Virus record (IMG/VR): IMGVR_UViG_3300028393_000111
Location: 1-44,693 of that record
Length of the DNA stretch: 44,693 bases
Source: a virus
Strand: one strand, 5' to 3'
Of the stretch, positions 15,159 through 22,986 are shown piece by piece. The notes under the pieces are model-generated. The model did not search any database and was not told the DNA's origin. It worked only from the letters and a program-made list of their open reading frames with translations. Position 1 is the stretch's first letter. Every line of letters begins with the position of its first letter. A program made the position numbers and the translations under genes.

Positions 15159-15787
15159 TGAATAGCAAACAATTTTTTAATGAAGTTGTTAGCATGATCA
15201 AAGCTATTGGTACTTCATCTTCGGCTAACGAGGAACGAGATGAAAGATCAGTTGAAAACTATGTTAGAGGAAATGCTAACACAAATACAAATTCAAGTAT
15301 AGGAGGTAGTATAGTGTCAAACACAACAGAACCAGATCCACAAGGAGATATTGCGGTAACAAAGTCTTTTTCAAACGCAACAGGTGGTCCACTGATTAAT
15401 CAGGAAACTCGTCCAACAGACGGAGTTGCAGTGGCATCAGCACCAAATAATGATGGAGTTGTTCCAAACAACGCAACATTTGATAGCTCAGCAACTTCAG
15501 CTATTGCTCCAACATCTGCACAGATGGCAGAAGCAACAGAAGAAACAATTTCAAAGGCTGCAACTTGCAAGGAATGCGGACAAGCACTTCCAGTAGCAAA
15601 AGCAGATGAAATTGCAAAAGCAGCAACATGCCAAGATTGCGGAAAGTCAATGGATTTGTGCGATTGCATGGGCAAAGCAGTAGATGAAAAAGAATCTGCA
15701 GCGGAAGCAGCAAAAGAAACTCCAGAAGATGAAAAGGCGGAAATGAAGAAGTCCCTATGGGGCGGAGCATTTGCACCACGTAAGTAA
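15158..15787 (+). CDS. low-complexity protein with zinc knuckles, 209 aa
   Basis: A disordered Ser/Thr/Asn/Ala-rich first 135 residues precede two CxxC knuckles (ATCKECGQALPVAKADE and ATCQDCGKSMDLCDC) in a near-duplicate unit around residues 140-175, and an acidic/basic tail ending SLWGGAFAPRK. The duplicated 'KAATC(K/Q)(E/D)CG' segment suggests internal repeat expansion. Function unknown. Confidence 0.6.
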   Translation: MNSKQFFNEVVSMIKAIGTSSSANEERDERSVENYVRGNANTNTNSSIGGSIVSNTTEPDPQGDIAVTKSFSNATGGPLINQETRPTDGVAVASAPNNDGVVPNNATFDSSATSAIAPTSAQMAEATEETISKAATCKECGQALPVAKADEIAKAATCQDCGKSMDLCDCMGKAVDEKESAAEAAKETPEDEKAEMKKSLWGGAFAPRK

Positions 15788-15811
15788 TTAATTATATATA
15801 CGTATATATAT

Positions 15812-15840
15812 GAACAAGGACGGTAACCCCGTCCTTGTTC
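15812..15840 (+). terminator. strong hairpin, probable terminator
   Basis: A perfect 12-bp stem, GAACAAGGACGG/CCGTCCTTGTTC, with loop TAACC after the gene at 15158. The T-tract behind it is short (ATTTC), so termination may be partial. A TATATACGTATATATA palindrome lies just upstream. Confidence 0.6.
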
Positions 15841-15857
15841 ATTTCAGAAAGGAAAAA

Positions 15858-16226
15858 ATGAGAGTAATAGTTTTTGGAAGCAAAGATTGGTCAGATTACA
15901 ATGATCTAATCCGTCAACTTACAGTATTGATTGATGACCGTAAACATTTCTATCCTGAAGATACAGAGTACACTTTTGTTCACACAGGTATGCGGGGTGC
16001 AGAAAATATGGTTACAGAATACATTGGTAAGACAGAAAAGTTTCTCAGACAAAAAGGTTATAAGATCAAAGAAGAAATAATCAAAGATAAATCTGGTTTA
16101 GCAGATCATTCTTTAATTGAAGCTATGCCTGATTTTGCCCTTGTTTTTGGAGACTCACCTAGAAATAGGTCATGTGTAAAATTGTTAGAAGCATATGCAG
16201 TTCCACACAGATATATTAAAAAATAA
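15858..16226 (+). CDS. SLOG-domain (DUF2493/YspA-like) protein
   Basis: 122 aa from ATG 15858 with AGAAAGGA upstream; a longer in-frame reading would begin inside the terminator hairpin. MRVIVFGSKDWSDYN is the nucleotide-binding P-loop-like start of DUF2493, followed by HTGMRGAENMVTEYI and PDFALVFGD. SLOG proteins bind nucleotides or their derivatives; many phages carry one of unknown purpose. Confidence 0.75.
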   Translation: MRVIVFGSKDWSDYNDLIRQLTVLIDDRKHFYPEDTEYTFVHTGMRGAENMVTEYIGKTEKFLRQKGYKIKEEIIKDKSGLADHSLIEAMPDFALVFGDSPRNRSCVKLLEAYAVPHRYIKK

Positions 16227-16228
16227 GC

Positions 16229-16258
16229 TTGACACAAGCGTGTATAAACTGATACAAT
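16229..16258 (+). promoter_or_regulatory. consensus promoter for groES
   Basis: TTGACA, an 18-bp spacer, then TACAAT. The leader of about 30 nt ends in AAAGGAATAAA before the ATG. Confidence 0.7.
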
Positions 16259-16292
16259 AGATTAACACTATACTTACTATTAAAGGAATAAA

Positions 16293-16598
16293 ATGACAGA
16301 TATTGAACCATTTGGAAGCTTGCTTTTGATTGAAGAAATTGAGCAGGCAGATAGAAAGACAGCCTCTGGACTTGTATTATCCGCATCAGTTCTTGATAGC
16401 GAATTAAAGCGTGGAAAAGTAATTGCTGTTGGTACAGGTGATTACGATAACGCAGGGAACAAACACGAAATACCCTTGACATTCGGGGATGTAGTAATAT
16501 ATAATGAAGGTAACGCCACTGAAGTAACAGATGCTTCAGGAAGTAAATACTACTTTATTAACTGGCGACATTTATTTGGAAAAGAAGGTAATATCTAA
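16293..16598 (+). CDS. groES: GroES-like co-chaperonin (Cpn10)
   Basis: 101 aa. IEPFGSLLLIEEIEQADRKTASGLVLSA is the Cpn10 first strand and start of the mobile loop, followed by RGKVIAVGTGDY and FGDVVIYNEGNATEV. It would cap the host GroEL, as phage GroES analogues (T4 Gp31 type) do to fit capsid proteins. No GroEL is in the window. Own strong promoter. Confidence 0.88.
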   Translation: MTDIEPFGSLLLIEEIEQADRKTASGLVLSASVLDSELKRGKVIAVGTGDYDNAGNKHEIPLTFGDVVIYNEGNATEVTDASGSKYYFINWRHLFGKEGNI

Positions 16599-16828
16599 TG
16601 ACAAAGATTGTATTAAATTATGATAAAGCACATAGTTTTGTAAACAAGAATAAGAAGAATGGCTTCTTCTGGGATGGTTACACCATTGTAAAATGGACAC
16701 CAGGCTCCAACGGTTACATGCAAAAAAATGGCATGTTTCGAAATAATCAATGGGGTTATTCCTCACGATATGAAGTCACTTCCTCTGGCACATGGGAATT
16801 AAACGACAAATATGCCAGATTTATTTAG
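16598..16828 (+). CDS. hypothetical aromatic-rich 76-aa protein
   Basis: Coupled by TAATG to groES. Rich in Trp, Tyr and Asn (FFWDGYTIVKWTPGSNGYMQ...), likely a small beta protein. It overlaps whiB by 17 nt. Family not recognised. Confidence 0.6.
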   Translation: MTKIVLNYDKAHSFVNKNKKNGFFWDGYTIVKWTPGSNGYMQKNGMFRNNQWGYSSRYEVTSSGTWELNDKYARFI

Positions 16829-17138
16829 TCAATTAGGTTTAGATGAGCAAGATGTTAAGTGGTATCACTTAGCAGCATGCAAAGGTATGCCAATTGATTG
16901 GTTCTACGATAATTATGAAGCAGATAAAGAATTAGCTAAACAAGCTGATCAAGTATGTTTACATTGTCCTGTAATTAAAATGTGTCACGCACAAGGCGTG
17001 ATTAACAAAGAAAAAGGAGTTTGGGGCGGGGTCTACATGGACCTTGGAAGACCAGACAAACAACATAATTCACATAAAGATCCTGAGATATGGAAGCAGT
17101 TAAAAAAGGCACATGGTAAAAATATCGTACACGGTTGA
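16812..17138 (+). CDS. whiB: WhiB-family Fe-S transcription regulator
   Basis: 108 aa. The four cluster cysteines are C23, C49, C52 and C58 (ACKGMPIDWF ... QVCLHCPVIKMC), followed by the turn GVWGG at 69-73, the WhiB signature, and a basic tail. WhiB proteins are confined to actinobacteria and their phages and bind the main sigma factor. It is a candidate regulator of the phage-specific promoters and is strong evidence for host phylum. Confidence 0.9.
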   Translation: MPDLFSQLGLDEQDVKWYHLAACKGMPIDWFYDNYEADKELAKQADQVCLHCPVIKMCHAQGVINKEKGVWGGVYMDLGRPDKQHNSHKDPEIWKQLKKAHGKNIVHG

Positions 17139-17139
17139 T

Positions 17140-17391
17140 ATGGCAAAAAAAATAAGGGATGTTAAAGTTCCTGTCAAAGGCCTTATCCTAGATGTTAGAG
17201 CAAGACCAAACTATCTTGCTTTAACTGTGTATGAAAGCAATATCATGGAATATAACGAAAGTCAACGAATGCAACTGATGGAGTATTTGTTAATGATTAG
17301 AAATCTTATCATGTCTTATGGAACACCATGTGAAATAGAGGGGATGAAATATACTGATGAGCAAGCAAGAAAACAACGAAGAGCTACCTGA
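17140..17391 (+). CDS. hypothetical 83-aa protein
   Basis: Start chosen at ATG 17140 because an in-frame GTG/ATG further up lies within whiB. Sequence: MAKKIRDVKVPVKGLILDVRARPN, strands, then a helix (ESQRMQLMEYLLMIRNLIMSY). No known family. It is in the whiB operon. Confidence 0.65.
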   Translation: MAKKIRDVKVPVKGLILDVRARPNYLALTVYESNIMEYNESQRMQLMEYLLMIRNLIMSYGTPCEIEGMKYTDEQARKQRRAT

Positions 17392-17608
17392 TTTAACTGT
17401 TACATATGTCTACATTCCAGATGAGGACATATATGGAACTCTTATCGCCCAAAATAGTTACTATTCTATAGTAGAATATTTTGATAATGGTGTAGGTTAT
17501 CGAATTGAAGTTGACAATGAAGATTTTTTTGTTGTTGATGAATTTGGAATAAGTTACATTGAAGAAACTGAAGACTACGAAGATGAAGAAATGGAAGAAG
17601 ATTTATAA
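17357..17608 (+). CDS. acidic 83-aa beta-rich protein
   Basis: Tyr/Glu/Asp-rich strands (TVTYVYIPDEDIYGTLIAQNS...) and a Glu/Asp tail. It overlaps the previous gene by 35 nt and shares TAATG with the next. Such acidic strand-rich proteins can be DNA mimics; no proof here. Confidence 0.6.
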   Translation: MSKQENNEELPDLTVTYVYIPDEDIYGTLIAQNSYYSIVEYFDNGVGYRIEVDNEDFFVVDEFGISYIEETEDYEDEEMEEDL

Positions 17609-17838
17609 TGCAATGTTTTAGTTGCGGAAAGCCAAAAAACGAGCTTCACCCTAAAAAGTCCGATATAATTAATGGAGTGACACTATTAATGTGTCAAACC
17701 TGCATAGATGCTAAATTTGAGCCTAGATGGGTTATTATTCTGAGTGGTAGGCAGAATGGCGTAGATTCAGTAAAAGATTATATTGTTAAGCGACGTTATA
17801 TAGGCAGAATTATTGATGCCGAAGAATTGATCGCTTAG
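17608..17838 (+). CDS. zinc-knuckle 76-aa protein
   Basis: CFSCGKPKNELHPKK...LMCQTCIDAKFEPRWVIILSGRQNG has two CxxC pairs, a small treble-clef or ribbon. Proteins of the same pattern with 'CxxCxEPRW' are common in actinophages; role unknown. Confidence 0.65.
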   Translation: MQCFSCGKPKNELHPKKSDIINGVTLLMCQTCIDAKFEPRWVIILSGRQNGVDSVKDYIVKRRYIGRIIDAEELIA

Positions 17839-17851
17839 AAAAGAGGGTAGT

Positions 17852-18160
17852 ATGCTAAAAATTAGCAATGACATGGAAGAAATTATTAATCAGGACAACG
17901 CTGTTGTTTATTTTAGTGCTGAATGGTGCGGACCATGTAAGCAATTAAAACCACAATATGCTAAAGCTGCGGTAATTGATGCAGACACTATGTATTATGT
18001 AGTAGATGTAGATAAGGTAGGATCAGAGTATTTAAATCAGTATGGTATTCAAAGTATTCCCCAAATTTTTGAAATGAATAAGGGATTAATTAACAAAAAA
18101 ATTATAGGAAAAACGTCAGATGCTATTCTGGCAGAAATGGGTAAAACAAATGCAGCGTAA
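17852..18160 (+). CDS. trxA: thioredoxin
   Basis: 102 aa, full-length thioredoxin fold. The active site is WCGPCK at residues 25-30, with the cis-Pro loop at SIPQI. A ribosome site AAAAGAGGG precedes it. It can reduce host or phage disulfides, and phage thioredoxins often serve ribonucleotide reductase; a class II reductase with C-terminal cysteines is encoded at 41.4 kb. Confidence 0.92.
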   Translation: MLKISNDMEEIINQDNAVVYFSAEWCGPCKQLKPQYAKAAVIDADTMYYVVDVDKVGSEYLNQYGIQSIPQIFEMNKGLINKKIIGKTSDAILAEMGKTNAA

Positions 18161-18695
18161 TAAGTTAATGATTGCTATTGCTTTAGGACTTACTATGGTA
18201 AGTACATCAGCGATTGCAGCAACTACAGCAAAGAAACCAGATTGGGTTGTTCAGGATAAGAAGGTAACTCCAGGAGCATTGAATCCTTCAGTTACACAAT
18301 CAAATATTGCTACAACAGTTTGTAAGTCTGGATGGACAGCAACAATTCGTCCAACAGTAACGTACACAAACAAGCTTAAAGATACACAACTTAAGACAAC
18401 CTATAAGTCTTATGTTGCTATTTGGGGTGCAACTTCAGGAGGATATGAAGAAGATCATTTAATCTCACTTCAACTTGGCGGAGATCCATCAAGCGAAAAG
18501 AACCTTTGGCCTCAACCATATGCTGACAATGGTGCACGTAAAAAAGACGTTGTAGAGACTGCTCTAAAGCGTTTGGTATGTGCAGGTACACTTAAGTTGG
18601 CTGATGCTCAAAAGGCTATCTTAGATTGGCCTACAGCCTATAAAAAGTATGTTACAGCAGCAGATGCTGCAAAACCAGACACATCAGATAACTAA
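18150..18695 (+). CDS. secreted HNH-type nuclease-like protein
   Basis: 181 aa from ATG 18150, within the end of the thioredoxin gene. A signal peptide (KLMIAIALGLTMVSTSAIA, cleavage near residue 23) leads a mature protein with YEEDHLISLQLGGDPSSEKNLWPQPY and two cysteines. The E-D-H-L-I...L-GG-P...NLWPQ pattern is that of secreted His-Me-finger nucleases found in actinobacteria. It may digest DNA outside the cell or be host-derived. Confidence 0.7.
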   Translation: MQRNKLMIAIALGLTMVSTSAIAATTAKKPDWVVQDKKVTPGALNPSVTQSNIATTVCKSGWTATIRPTVTYTNKLKDTQLKTTYKSYVAIWGATSGGYEEDHLISLQLGGDPSSEKNLWPQPYADNGARKKDVVETALKRLVCAGTLKLADAQKAILDWPTAYKKYVTAADAAKPDTSDN

Positions 18696-18709
18696 TTAAA
18701 GGGATAGAA

Positions 18710-19255
18710 ATGACAACTATTGTTGGATTGTGTAAAAATGGAACCGTAACACTTGGGGCAGACTCACAAGTTACAGATGATGACAGACGACATAATAGTT
18801 TAATCATGGAAAAAATTACTAAAAATAATGGATATTTAATTGCAGGTAGTGGAGATTCTACTCCTTGCGATATTCTTCAACACATATTTAAACCTCCAGT
18901 TCCTACTGTTGCTGAAAGAAAGAATATGTACAAATTTATGATTACTAAATTTGTACCAGCAATGCGAGAAGCTTTGGAAGAAAATGGTTGGAAACCAACA
19001 CCTAATGACGATTCAGGATTTAGTATGCTTATAGCCTTTGATGGAGAGCTATTTGACATAGGTGATGACTTTAGTGTATTATTGAATGATACGGGCATAT
19101 ATGGGGTCGGGAACGGCTCAAAATATGCCATAGGAGCATTATCAGTAGGGGCATCTGTAGAAAAAGCTTTAGAGGTTGCCGCAGATAATGATATTTATAC
19201 ATCTGGACCATTTCAGATTGTAAAGCAAACCAAGAAGATAAATAAGAATTCGTAA
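18710..19255 (+). CDS. HslV/proteasome-like Ntn-hydrolase
   Basis: 181 aa. After Met removal the N-terminus is TTIVG, giving a catalytic Thr1 as in HslV. LGADSQVT supplies the Asp equivalent to D17 and MEKITKNNGYLIAGSG the Lys near 33, with the AIGAL...ALEVAADNDIYTSGP C-terminal helix and strand. It would be a peptidase of 20S/HslV type. No HslU-type ATPase is in the window. Possible roles are prohead processing, host-protein degradation or self-immunity, all inference. Confidence 0.75.
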   Translation: MTTIVGLCKNGTVTLGADSQVTDDDRRHNSLIMEKITKNNGYLIAGSGDSTPCDILQHIFKPPVPTVAERKNMYKFMITKFVPAMREALEENGWKPTPNDDSGFSMLIAFDGELFDIGDDFSVLLNDTGIYGVGNGSKYAIGALSVGASVEKALEVAADNDIYTSGPFQIVKQTKKINKNS

Positions 19256-19310
19256 CACCCGTTACGATAATCCTGATCAGGGATAAAATAAACTAAACTA
19301 TAGGAGAAAA

Positions 19311-20324
19311 ATGAACACGTTCAAGAAGATCAGTGCAGTCGTTGCTACAGTAGTAGCATTCGGTGCACTTTCAACACTTCCAGCAAACGCAGCAGTATCA
19401 ACAACACTAACAGTTGGCGGATCAGCAGCAGCGACAACTGGAGCAACTTCAGCAACAGCAATTGCACTACCAGTTCCAGCAGATAATTCTGTTGATTCAG
19501 CAGATGCACTTAAAATTGCAGTTACAGGACTTGATACAGGTACAACAGTATCTGCAGTCGCATCAAACGCAACAATCGTACCAGCACTTGCAACAGTAGC
19601 AACACCTGTTACTGCAGCATCAGGTTCGGCATCACTTTCTGTTTCAACAGGAACAGGAACAACAGCAGAATTTTTTGTTTACACAAAGACTTCAGCAGTT
19701 GGCTCAGTGTCAGTGACTATCGCTGGAAACACAACAGTATATTATGTACAAGGTACCGCAGGTGCTTTGAACTCTATTACTCTTACAGCTCCTGCAACAG
19801 CAGCAGCAGGTACAACACAGAAGATCACAGTTGCAGGATACGATGTATTCGGTAACGCAAAGTCTGGTGCAACAATCAATACTTTGGTTACAAAGGATGG
19901 AGCAGCAACTGCTACAGCCCTTACAACTGATACAGCAACAGCAACAATTGGAACAAAGACACAAGATATCGTTCTTCCAGCATCAGGTTCAGTAAGCATT
20001 ACTGCTTATGCAACAGTTGCTGCAGCGGTTACAGGTCTTTCAACACCAGTTGGCTCAGTAGTTACAACAATTTCAGTTCGTGACCTTGCTGGAGAATTGG
20101 CATCAATTACAGCACAGCTTGCAGCAGAAAAGGCTGGACGTGCAGCAGATAAGGTAGCAGCAGATAAGGCACTTGCAGATGCAAAGGCAACTGCAGCAAC
20201 TGCAGCAACAACTGCATCAGCAGCAGCAGATCTTGCAACAGCAACATATAAGGCAGAGTACAATGCTCTTGCTACAAAGTGGAACAAGGCTCATCCAAAG
20301 GCTAAGGTTGCACTAAAGAAGTAA
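19311..20324 (+). CDS. secreted Ala/Thr-rich surface protein, 337 aa
   Basis: It has a signal peptide (KKISAVVATVVAFGALSTLPANA). Repetitive Ala/Thr/Ser/Val Ig-like sequence covers residues 30-250, then an Ala/Lys coiled coil (ELASITAQLAAEKAGRAADKVAADK) and a basic end. Codon use is visibly more GC- and Ala-codon-biased than its neighbours. It resembles actinobacterial exported envelope proteins, so host acquisition is likely. It may coat the infected cell or block other phages. Confidence 0.7.
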   Translation: MNTFKKISAVVATVVAFGALSTLPANAAVSTTLTVGGSAAATTGATSATAIALPVPADNSVDSADALKIAVTGLDTGTTVSAVASNATIVPALATVATPVTAASGSASLSVSTGTGTTAEFFVYTKTSAVGSVSVTIAGNTTVYYVQGTAGALNSITLTAPATAAAGTTQKITVAGYDVFGNAKSGATINTLVTKDGAATATALTTDTATATIGTKTQDIVLPASGSVSITAYATVAAAVTGLSTPVGSVVTTISVRDLAGELASITAQLAAEKAGRAADKVAADKALADAKATAATAATTASAAADLATATYKAEYNALATKWNKAHPKAKVALKK

Positions 20325-20340
20325 TCAAGCTCACCTTGGG

Positions 20341-20365
20341 GGACGGGAATTTAATTGTCCCGTCC
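20341..20365 (+). terminator. terminator after the surface protein
   Basis: GGACGGGA (20341-20348) pairs with TCCCGTCC (20358-20365), then TCTTTGGTTT. Moderate T-tract. Confidence 0.6.
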
Positions 20366-20390
20366 TCTTTGGTTTAATAAAGGAGATATT

Positions 20391-20627
20391 ATGGCTGACA
20401 TTCCATTGTCAATGAATGAACTAGAAGATATTGCAACAGAAGTAGCAAGAGAATTGTTAGAACAATGGGCAATTGATGATAGATTTACAGAAGAGCAAGA
20501 ACTTGAAGCAGCACAAAATGCAGCAAGTGATGCCATATTTGTTATTAACAGATTTATGGAAGCTTTTAATGATCATATGATGATTAAAGCAGAGCAAGTA
20601 CCAACAAAGTTAGTACTACCAGAATAA
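20391..20627 (+). CDS. acidic helical 78-aa protein
   Basis: Start at ATG 20391 after AAAGGAGATATT; a longer frame from 20355 would begin in the terminator. MADIPLSMNELEDIATEVAREL..., all helical, acidic. No family recognised. Ends before a bidirectional terminator. Confidence 0.7.
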   Translation: MADIPLSMNELEDIATEVARELLEQWAIDDRFTEEQELEAAQNAASDAIFVINRFMEAFNDHMMIKAEQVPTKLVLPE

Positions 20628-20640
20628 TTATTTAACAATA

Positions 20641-20679
20641 GAAAAGAGCTATAGCATAAACGCTATAGCCCTTCTTTAT
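20641..20679. terminator. bidirectional terminator
   Basis: GCTATAGC (20648-20655) and GCTATAGC (20662-20669) form a stem, flanked by GAAAAGA on the left and CTTCTTTATT on the right, so T-tracts follow on both strands. It separates converging genes. Confidence 0.7.
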
Positions 20680-20685
20680 TTCTAT

Positions 20686-20982
20686 TTACTTCTTTGCTTT
20701 TGCTCTGCGTGTTTCAACTTCAACATCTGCAACAGATGGTTCTGCTGCATCAATTGTTGAGAATGCAGAATTAATTTCATCTGCAGTTAGCTTTCCGTCG
20801 TCCATAAATGCACGAGCTAGCTTTTCAATTACCGCTGCTACTGCTGTAAGTCCAGCTACAGTGATTGCTTTTGCTGTAGAGATACCTGCAATTGCTCCAG
20901 CACCAATAACAGCAAGGCCATTTGCAGCAAATACTGCAACAATACGCATTAGTATATTTTTAATATTTTTTACGCCGTTCAT
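20686..20982 (-). CDS. small membrane protein, 98 aa (holin-like)
   Basis: A long Ala/Ile/Gly-rich hydrophobic stretch (MRIVAVFAANGLAVIGAGAIAGISTAKAITVAGLTAVAAVI) could make two helices, followed by an amphipathic and Lys-rich tail with an LTADEINSAF helix. Similar proteins lie in lysis regions of actinophages, hence holin is possible. It follows another membrane protein by 1 nt. Confidence 0.65.
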   Translation of the reverse strand: MNGVKNIKNILMRIVAVFAANGLAVIGAGAIAGISTAKAITVAGLTAVAAVIEKLARAFMDDGKLTADEINSAFSTIDAAEPSVADVEVETRRAKAKK

Positions 20983-20983
20983 G

Positions 20984-21169
20984 TTATTCTCCTTCCTTTG
21001 GGTTACGTAATCTTAGTGTGATGATCCATAGAACAAAAGACACTAAAGTTACTTTTCCAATTACTGTTTTAGCAGATCCAGTGAGAACCAACCATGCTGA
21101 AAATAATCCAACAAATGTCCAAATCTCACTGAAAAAATCTGCAGATATATCTTTAAAGAATTGCTTCAT
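20984..21169 (-). CDS. two-helix membrane protein, 61 aa
   Basis: Two hydrophobic helices (IWTFVGLFSAWLVLTG and VTLVSFVLWIITLRL) with a short charged tail, so a holin-type topology. Coupled by a shared base to the large secreted protein upstream. It pairs with the next membrane protein, as in two-component holins; function unproven. Confidence 0.6.
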   Translation of the reverse strand: MKQFFKDISADFFSEIWTFVGLFSAWLVLTGSAKTVIGKVTLVSFVLWIITLRLRNPKEGE

Positions 21170-22902
21170 TATCCGAACCTCCTTCTAACGGCAGCGACCA
21201 CTACAGTCAATACCAGTATTTTTTTAGCTTTTTTTCTTGTTATAGGCGACATATCGTTTCCAATATTAGCCATTGCTGTGTAGGCTGCACCTACTGCTTG
21301 CACTGCTTGCCCAGCTCCTGGGATAGCATTAAGTGCTGCAGGTAAGAACGTACATTGTGAAATCGGATGTTCTTCTCCGTTTACATCTAAATGTATTTCT
21401 TTGCCATCTTTTGTGATTGTTTCGCAGACATACGTCATTAATACAGGCACAGCAATATCAGGGGCATTAAATGTTGTACCGCCAGGTTGACCAATAAATG
21501 TAGCAGTGGTTGTAATTGCATCTGCAGGAATAGGAAGACCTGATCCTGGAGGTGGGGCGGGAGGAGTAAGTTTGCCATTTTCTCCTACTACTTGAGGTGC
21601 AGACTTAGTACCAAAAAATTCAATACCACCATTTTCTACACCTGCTTTATCTACTTGTATATGTGCTACCAATACTTCTTTAGGTGCTTCTTTAACTACA
21701 GTATCTAAAAGTTGATCTGGATTATTAGGTTTTAAACCAGTTTGCTCTTCAATTTTTTTATCTTCTTCTGCTTGAATTGCTTTTTCTTCTGCAATCTTTG
21801 CATCTTGTTCTGCCTTAGCATCTATTACTTGTTGTTCTTTATCTGCTTTTTCTTGAGCAATTCTATCTTCTTCAGCTTGTTGTTTATCAACTTCTGCTTG
21901 AGCATTTGCTTCTTCTTGTGCAATACGATCAGCTTCATCTTGTGCCATTTGTTCTTCTAAAATTTTATTAGCTTCTTCTTGTGCAGCCGCTTTAGCTTCT
22001 GCAGCAATCTTATCGGTTTCAGCTTTTGCATTTATCTCTGCTTGTATTCTTGCTTCTTCTGCCGCAATTGCTGCAGCATTTTCTGCTTCTTTTGCAGCAA
22101 GCTCCGCTGCTATTTTATCCGCTTCCGCTTTTGCTGCTGCCGCTTCTGCAATTTTATTTGCTTCGGCTTGCGCTGCTGCTGCTTGTTGTGCAATTAATGC
22201 TGCTGCTTCTGCTTGTATTCTTGCCGCTTCTGCTTGTTGAGCAGATAACTGGGCTGCTACTTGTGCCGCAATTTCAGCTGCCGTTGGTCCAGATGGCTCT
22301 ATTGCAACTGGTGTAGGTGGTGGTGTTTGAGTTGCAACTGGTGTGGGTGTAGGCGTTGGTGTAGGTGTAGGCGTTGGTGTGGGTGTAGGCGTTGGTGTGG
22401 GTGTAGGCGTTGGTGTGGGCGTTGGTGTGGGTGTTGTTACGGTTGCAGTCTCACTTGGAGTAGGTGTTGGAGAGGGTGTAGGTGTAGGAGCAACGGTAGA
22501 AATATTTGCAATATTTGATGCTGAAGAATAAGCATGAAGTGTATCATTGTCAGATCTAATACTAAATGACCATACTGTTCCTGCAGGACAAATGCTATCT
22601 AAAAAAGATTTAGGAAGTGTCATTGTTGTTTTTAGGGCAGATGCGTCTCCACCATTTCCTGTTGCAATTCCGTAACCACCGCCACCTCCGCTAAACATAA
22701 TAGCGTATCTTTCTGGTTGAACTGTTGCTGTGCCAGATTCTGGTGCATTCCATGTAAGAGTAAATGAAGTATTAGTTTCTGTAATAGTTAAATTAGTTGG
22801 TGCTCCGATAGATTGACCATCAGCTTGGGCGGGAGCCATAAACATCCATCCCATTGATAATAGACTAACTAAGAATATATGAAATTTAATCTTTCTGGTC
22901 AT
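21169..22902 (-). CDS. secreted FN3/Thr-Pro/Ala-coil protein, 577 aa
   Basis: Start at 22902, where GGGGGTC precedes ATG; a further ATG 21 nt upstream lacks a site. A signal peptide (HIFLVSLLSMGWMFMAPAQA) leads an FN3-like domain (PTNLTITETNTSFTLTWNAPESG), a Thr-Pro stalk of about 50 residues, a long Ala/Glu/Gln/Lys coiled coil, and a C-terminal hydrophobic-basic tail (AKKILVLTVVVAAVRRRFG). It looks like a cell-surface or virion adhesin anchored at the membrane, with likely host ancestry. Confidence 0.7.
   Translation of the reverse strand: MTRKIKFHIFLVSLLSMGWMFMAPAQADGQSIGAPTNLTITETNTSFTLTWNAPESGTATVQPERYAIMFSGGGGGYGIATGNGGDASALKTTMTLPKSFLDSICPAGTVWSFSIRSDNDTLHAYSSASNIANISTVAPTPTPSPTPTPSETATVTTPTPTPTPTPTPTPTPTPTPTPTPTPTPTPTPVATQTPPPTPVAIEPSGPTAAEIAAQVAAQLSAQQAEAARIQAEAAALIAQQAAAAQAEANKIAEAAAAKAEADKIAAELAAKEAENAAAIAAEEARIQAEINAKAETDKIAAEAKAAAQEEANKILEEQMAQDEADRIAQEEANAQAEVDKQQAEEDRIAQEKADKEQQVIDAKAEQDAKIAEEKAIQAEEDKKIEEQTGLKPNNPDQLLDTVVKEAPKEVLVAHIQVDKAGVENGGIEFFGTKSAPQVVGENGKLTPPAPPPGSGLPIPADAITTTATFIGQPGGTTFNAPDIAVPVLMTYVCETITKDGKEIHLDVNGEEHPISQCTFLPAALNAIPGAGQAVQAVGAAYTAMANIGNDMSPITRKKAKKILVLTVVVAAVRRRFG
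22335..22440. repeat. tandem repeat coding the Thr-Pro stalk
   Basis: Alternating GGTGTGGGTGTA/GGCGTT-type units read on the minus strand as (Thr-Pro)n. The number of units is likely variable between strains. Confidence 0.85.
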
Positions 22903-22936
22903 TTTGACCCCCAAATAAAGCATATTTAACTATTTA

Positions 22937-22981
22937 ATTATAACATTTGTGTTGACAAAAACATAAGTTGGATGGTACACT
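22937..22981. promoter_or_regulatory. overlapping divergent promoters
   Basis: Rightward: TTGACA (22952-22957), 18 bp, TACACT (22976-22981), 5 nt before GTG 22987. Leftward: TATAAT on the minus strand at 22942-22937, preceded by TGTCAA, serving the secreted protein at 22902. Confidence 0.65.
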
Positions 22982-22986
22982 TAAGC

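Noticed and set aside
15501-15779. Leu-rich 92-aa leftward frame
   Set aside because: Shadow of the low-complexity gene at 15158; no ribosome site.
19414-20287. Gln-rich, Cys-rich and Ala/Val-rich frames over the surface protein
   Set aside because: Shadows caused by GCA/ACA codon runs in the real gene, without signals of their own.
22026-22531. Several Leu-, Cys- or Val-Gly-rich frames on the + strand
   Set aside because: They are antisense shadows of the Ala-rich coil and Thr-Pro repeat of the secreted protein.
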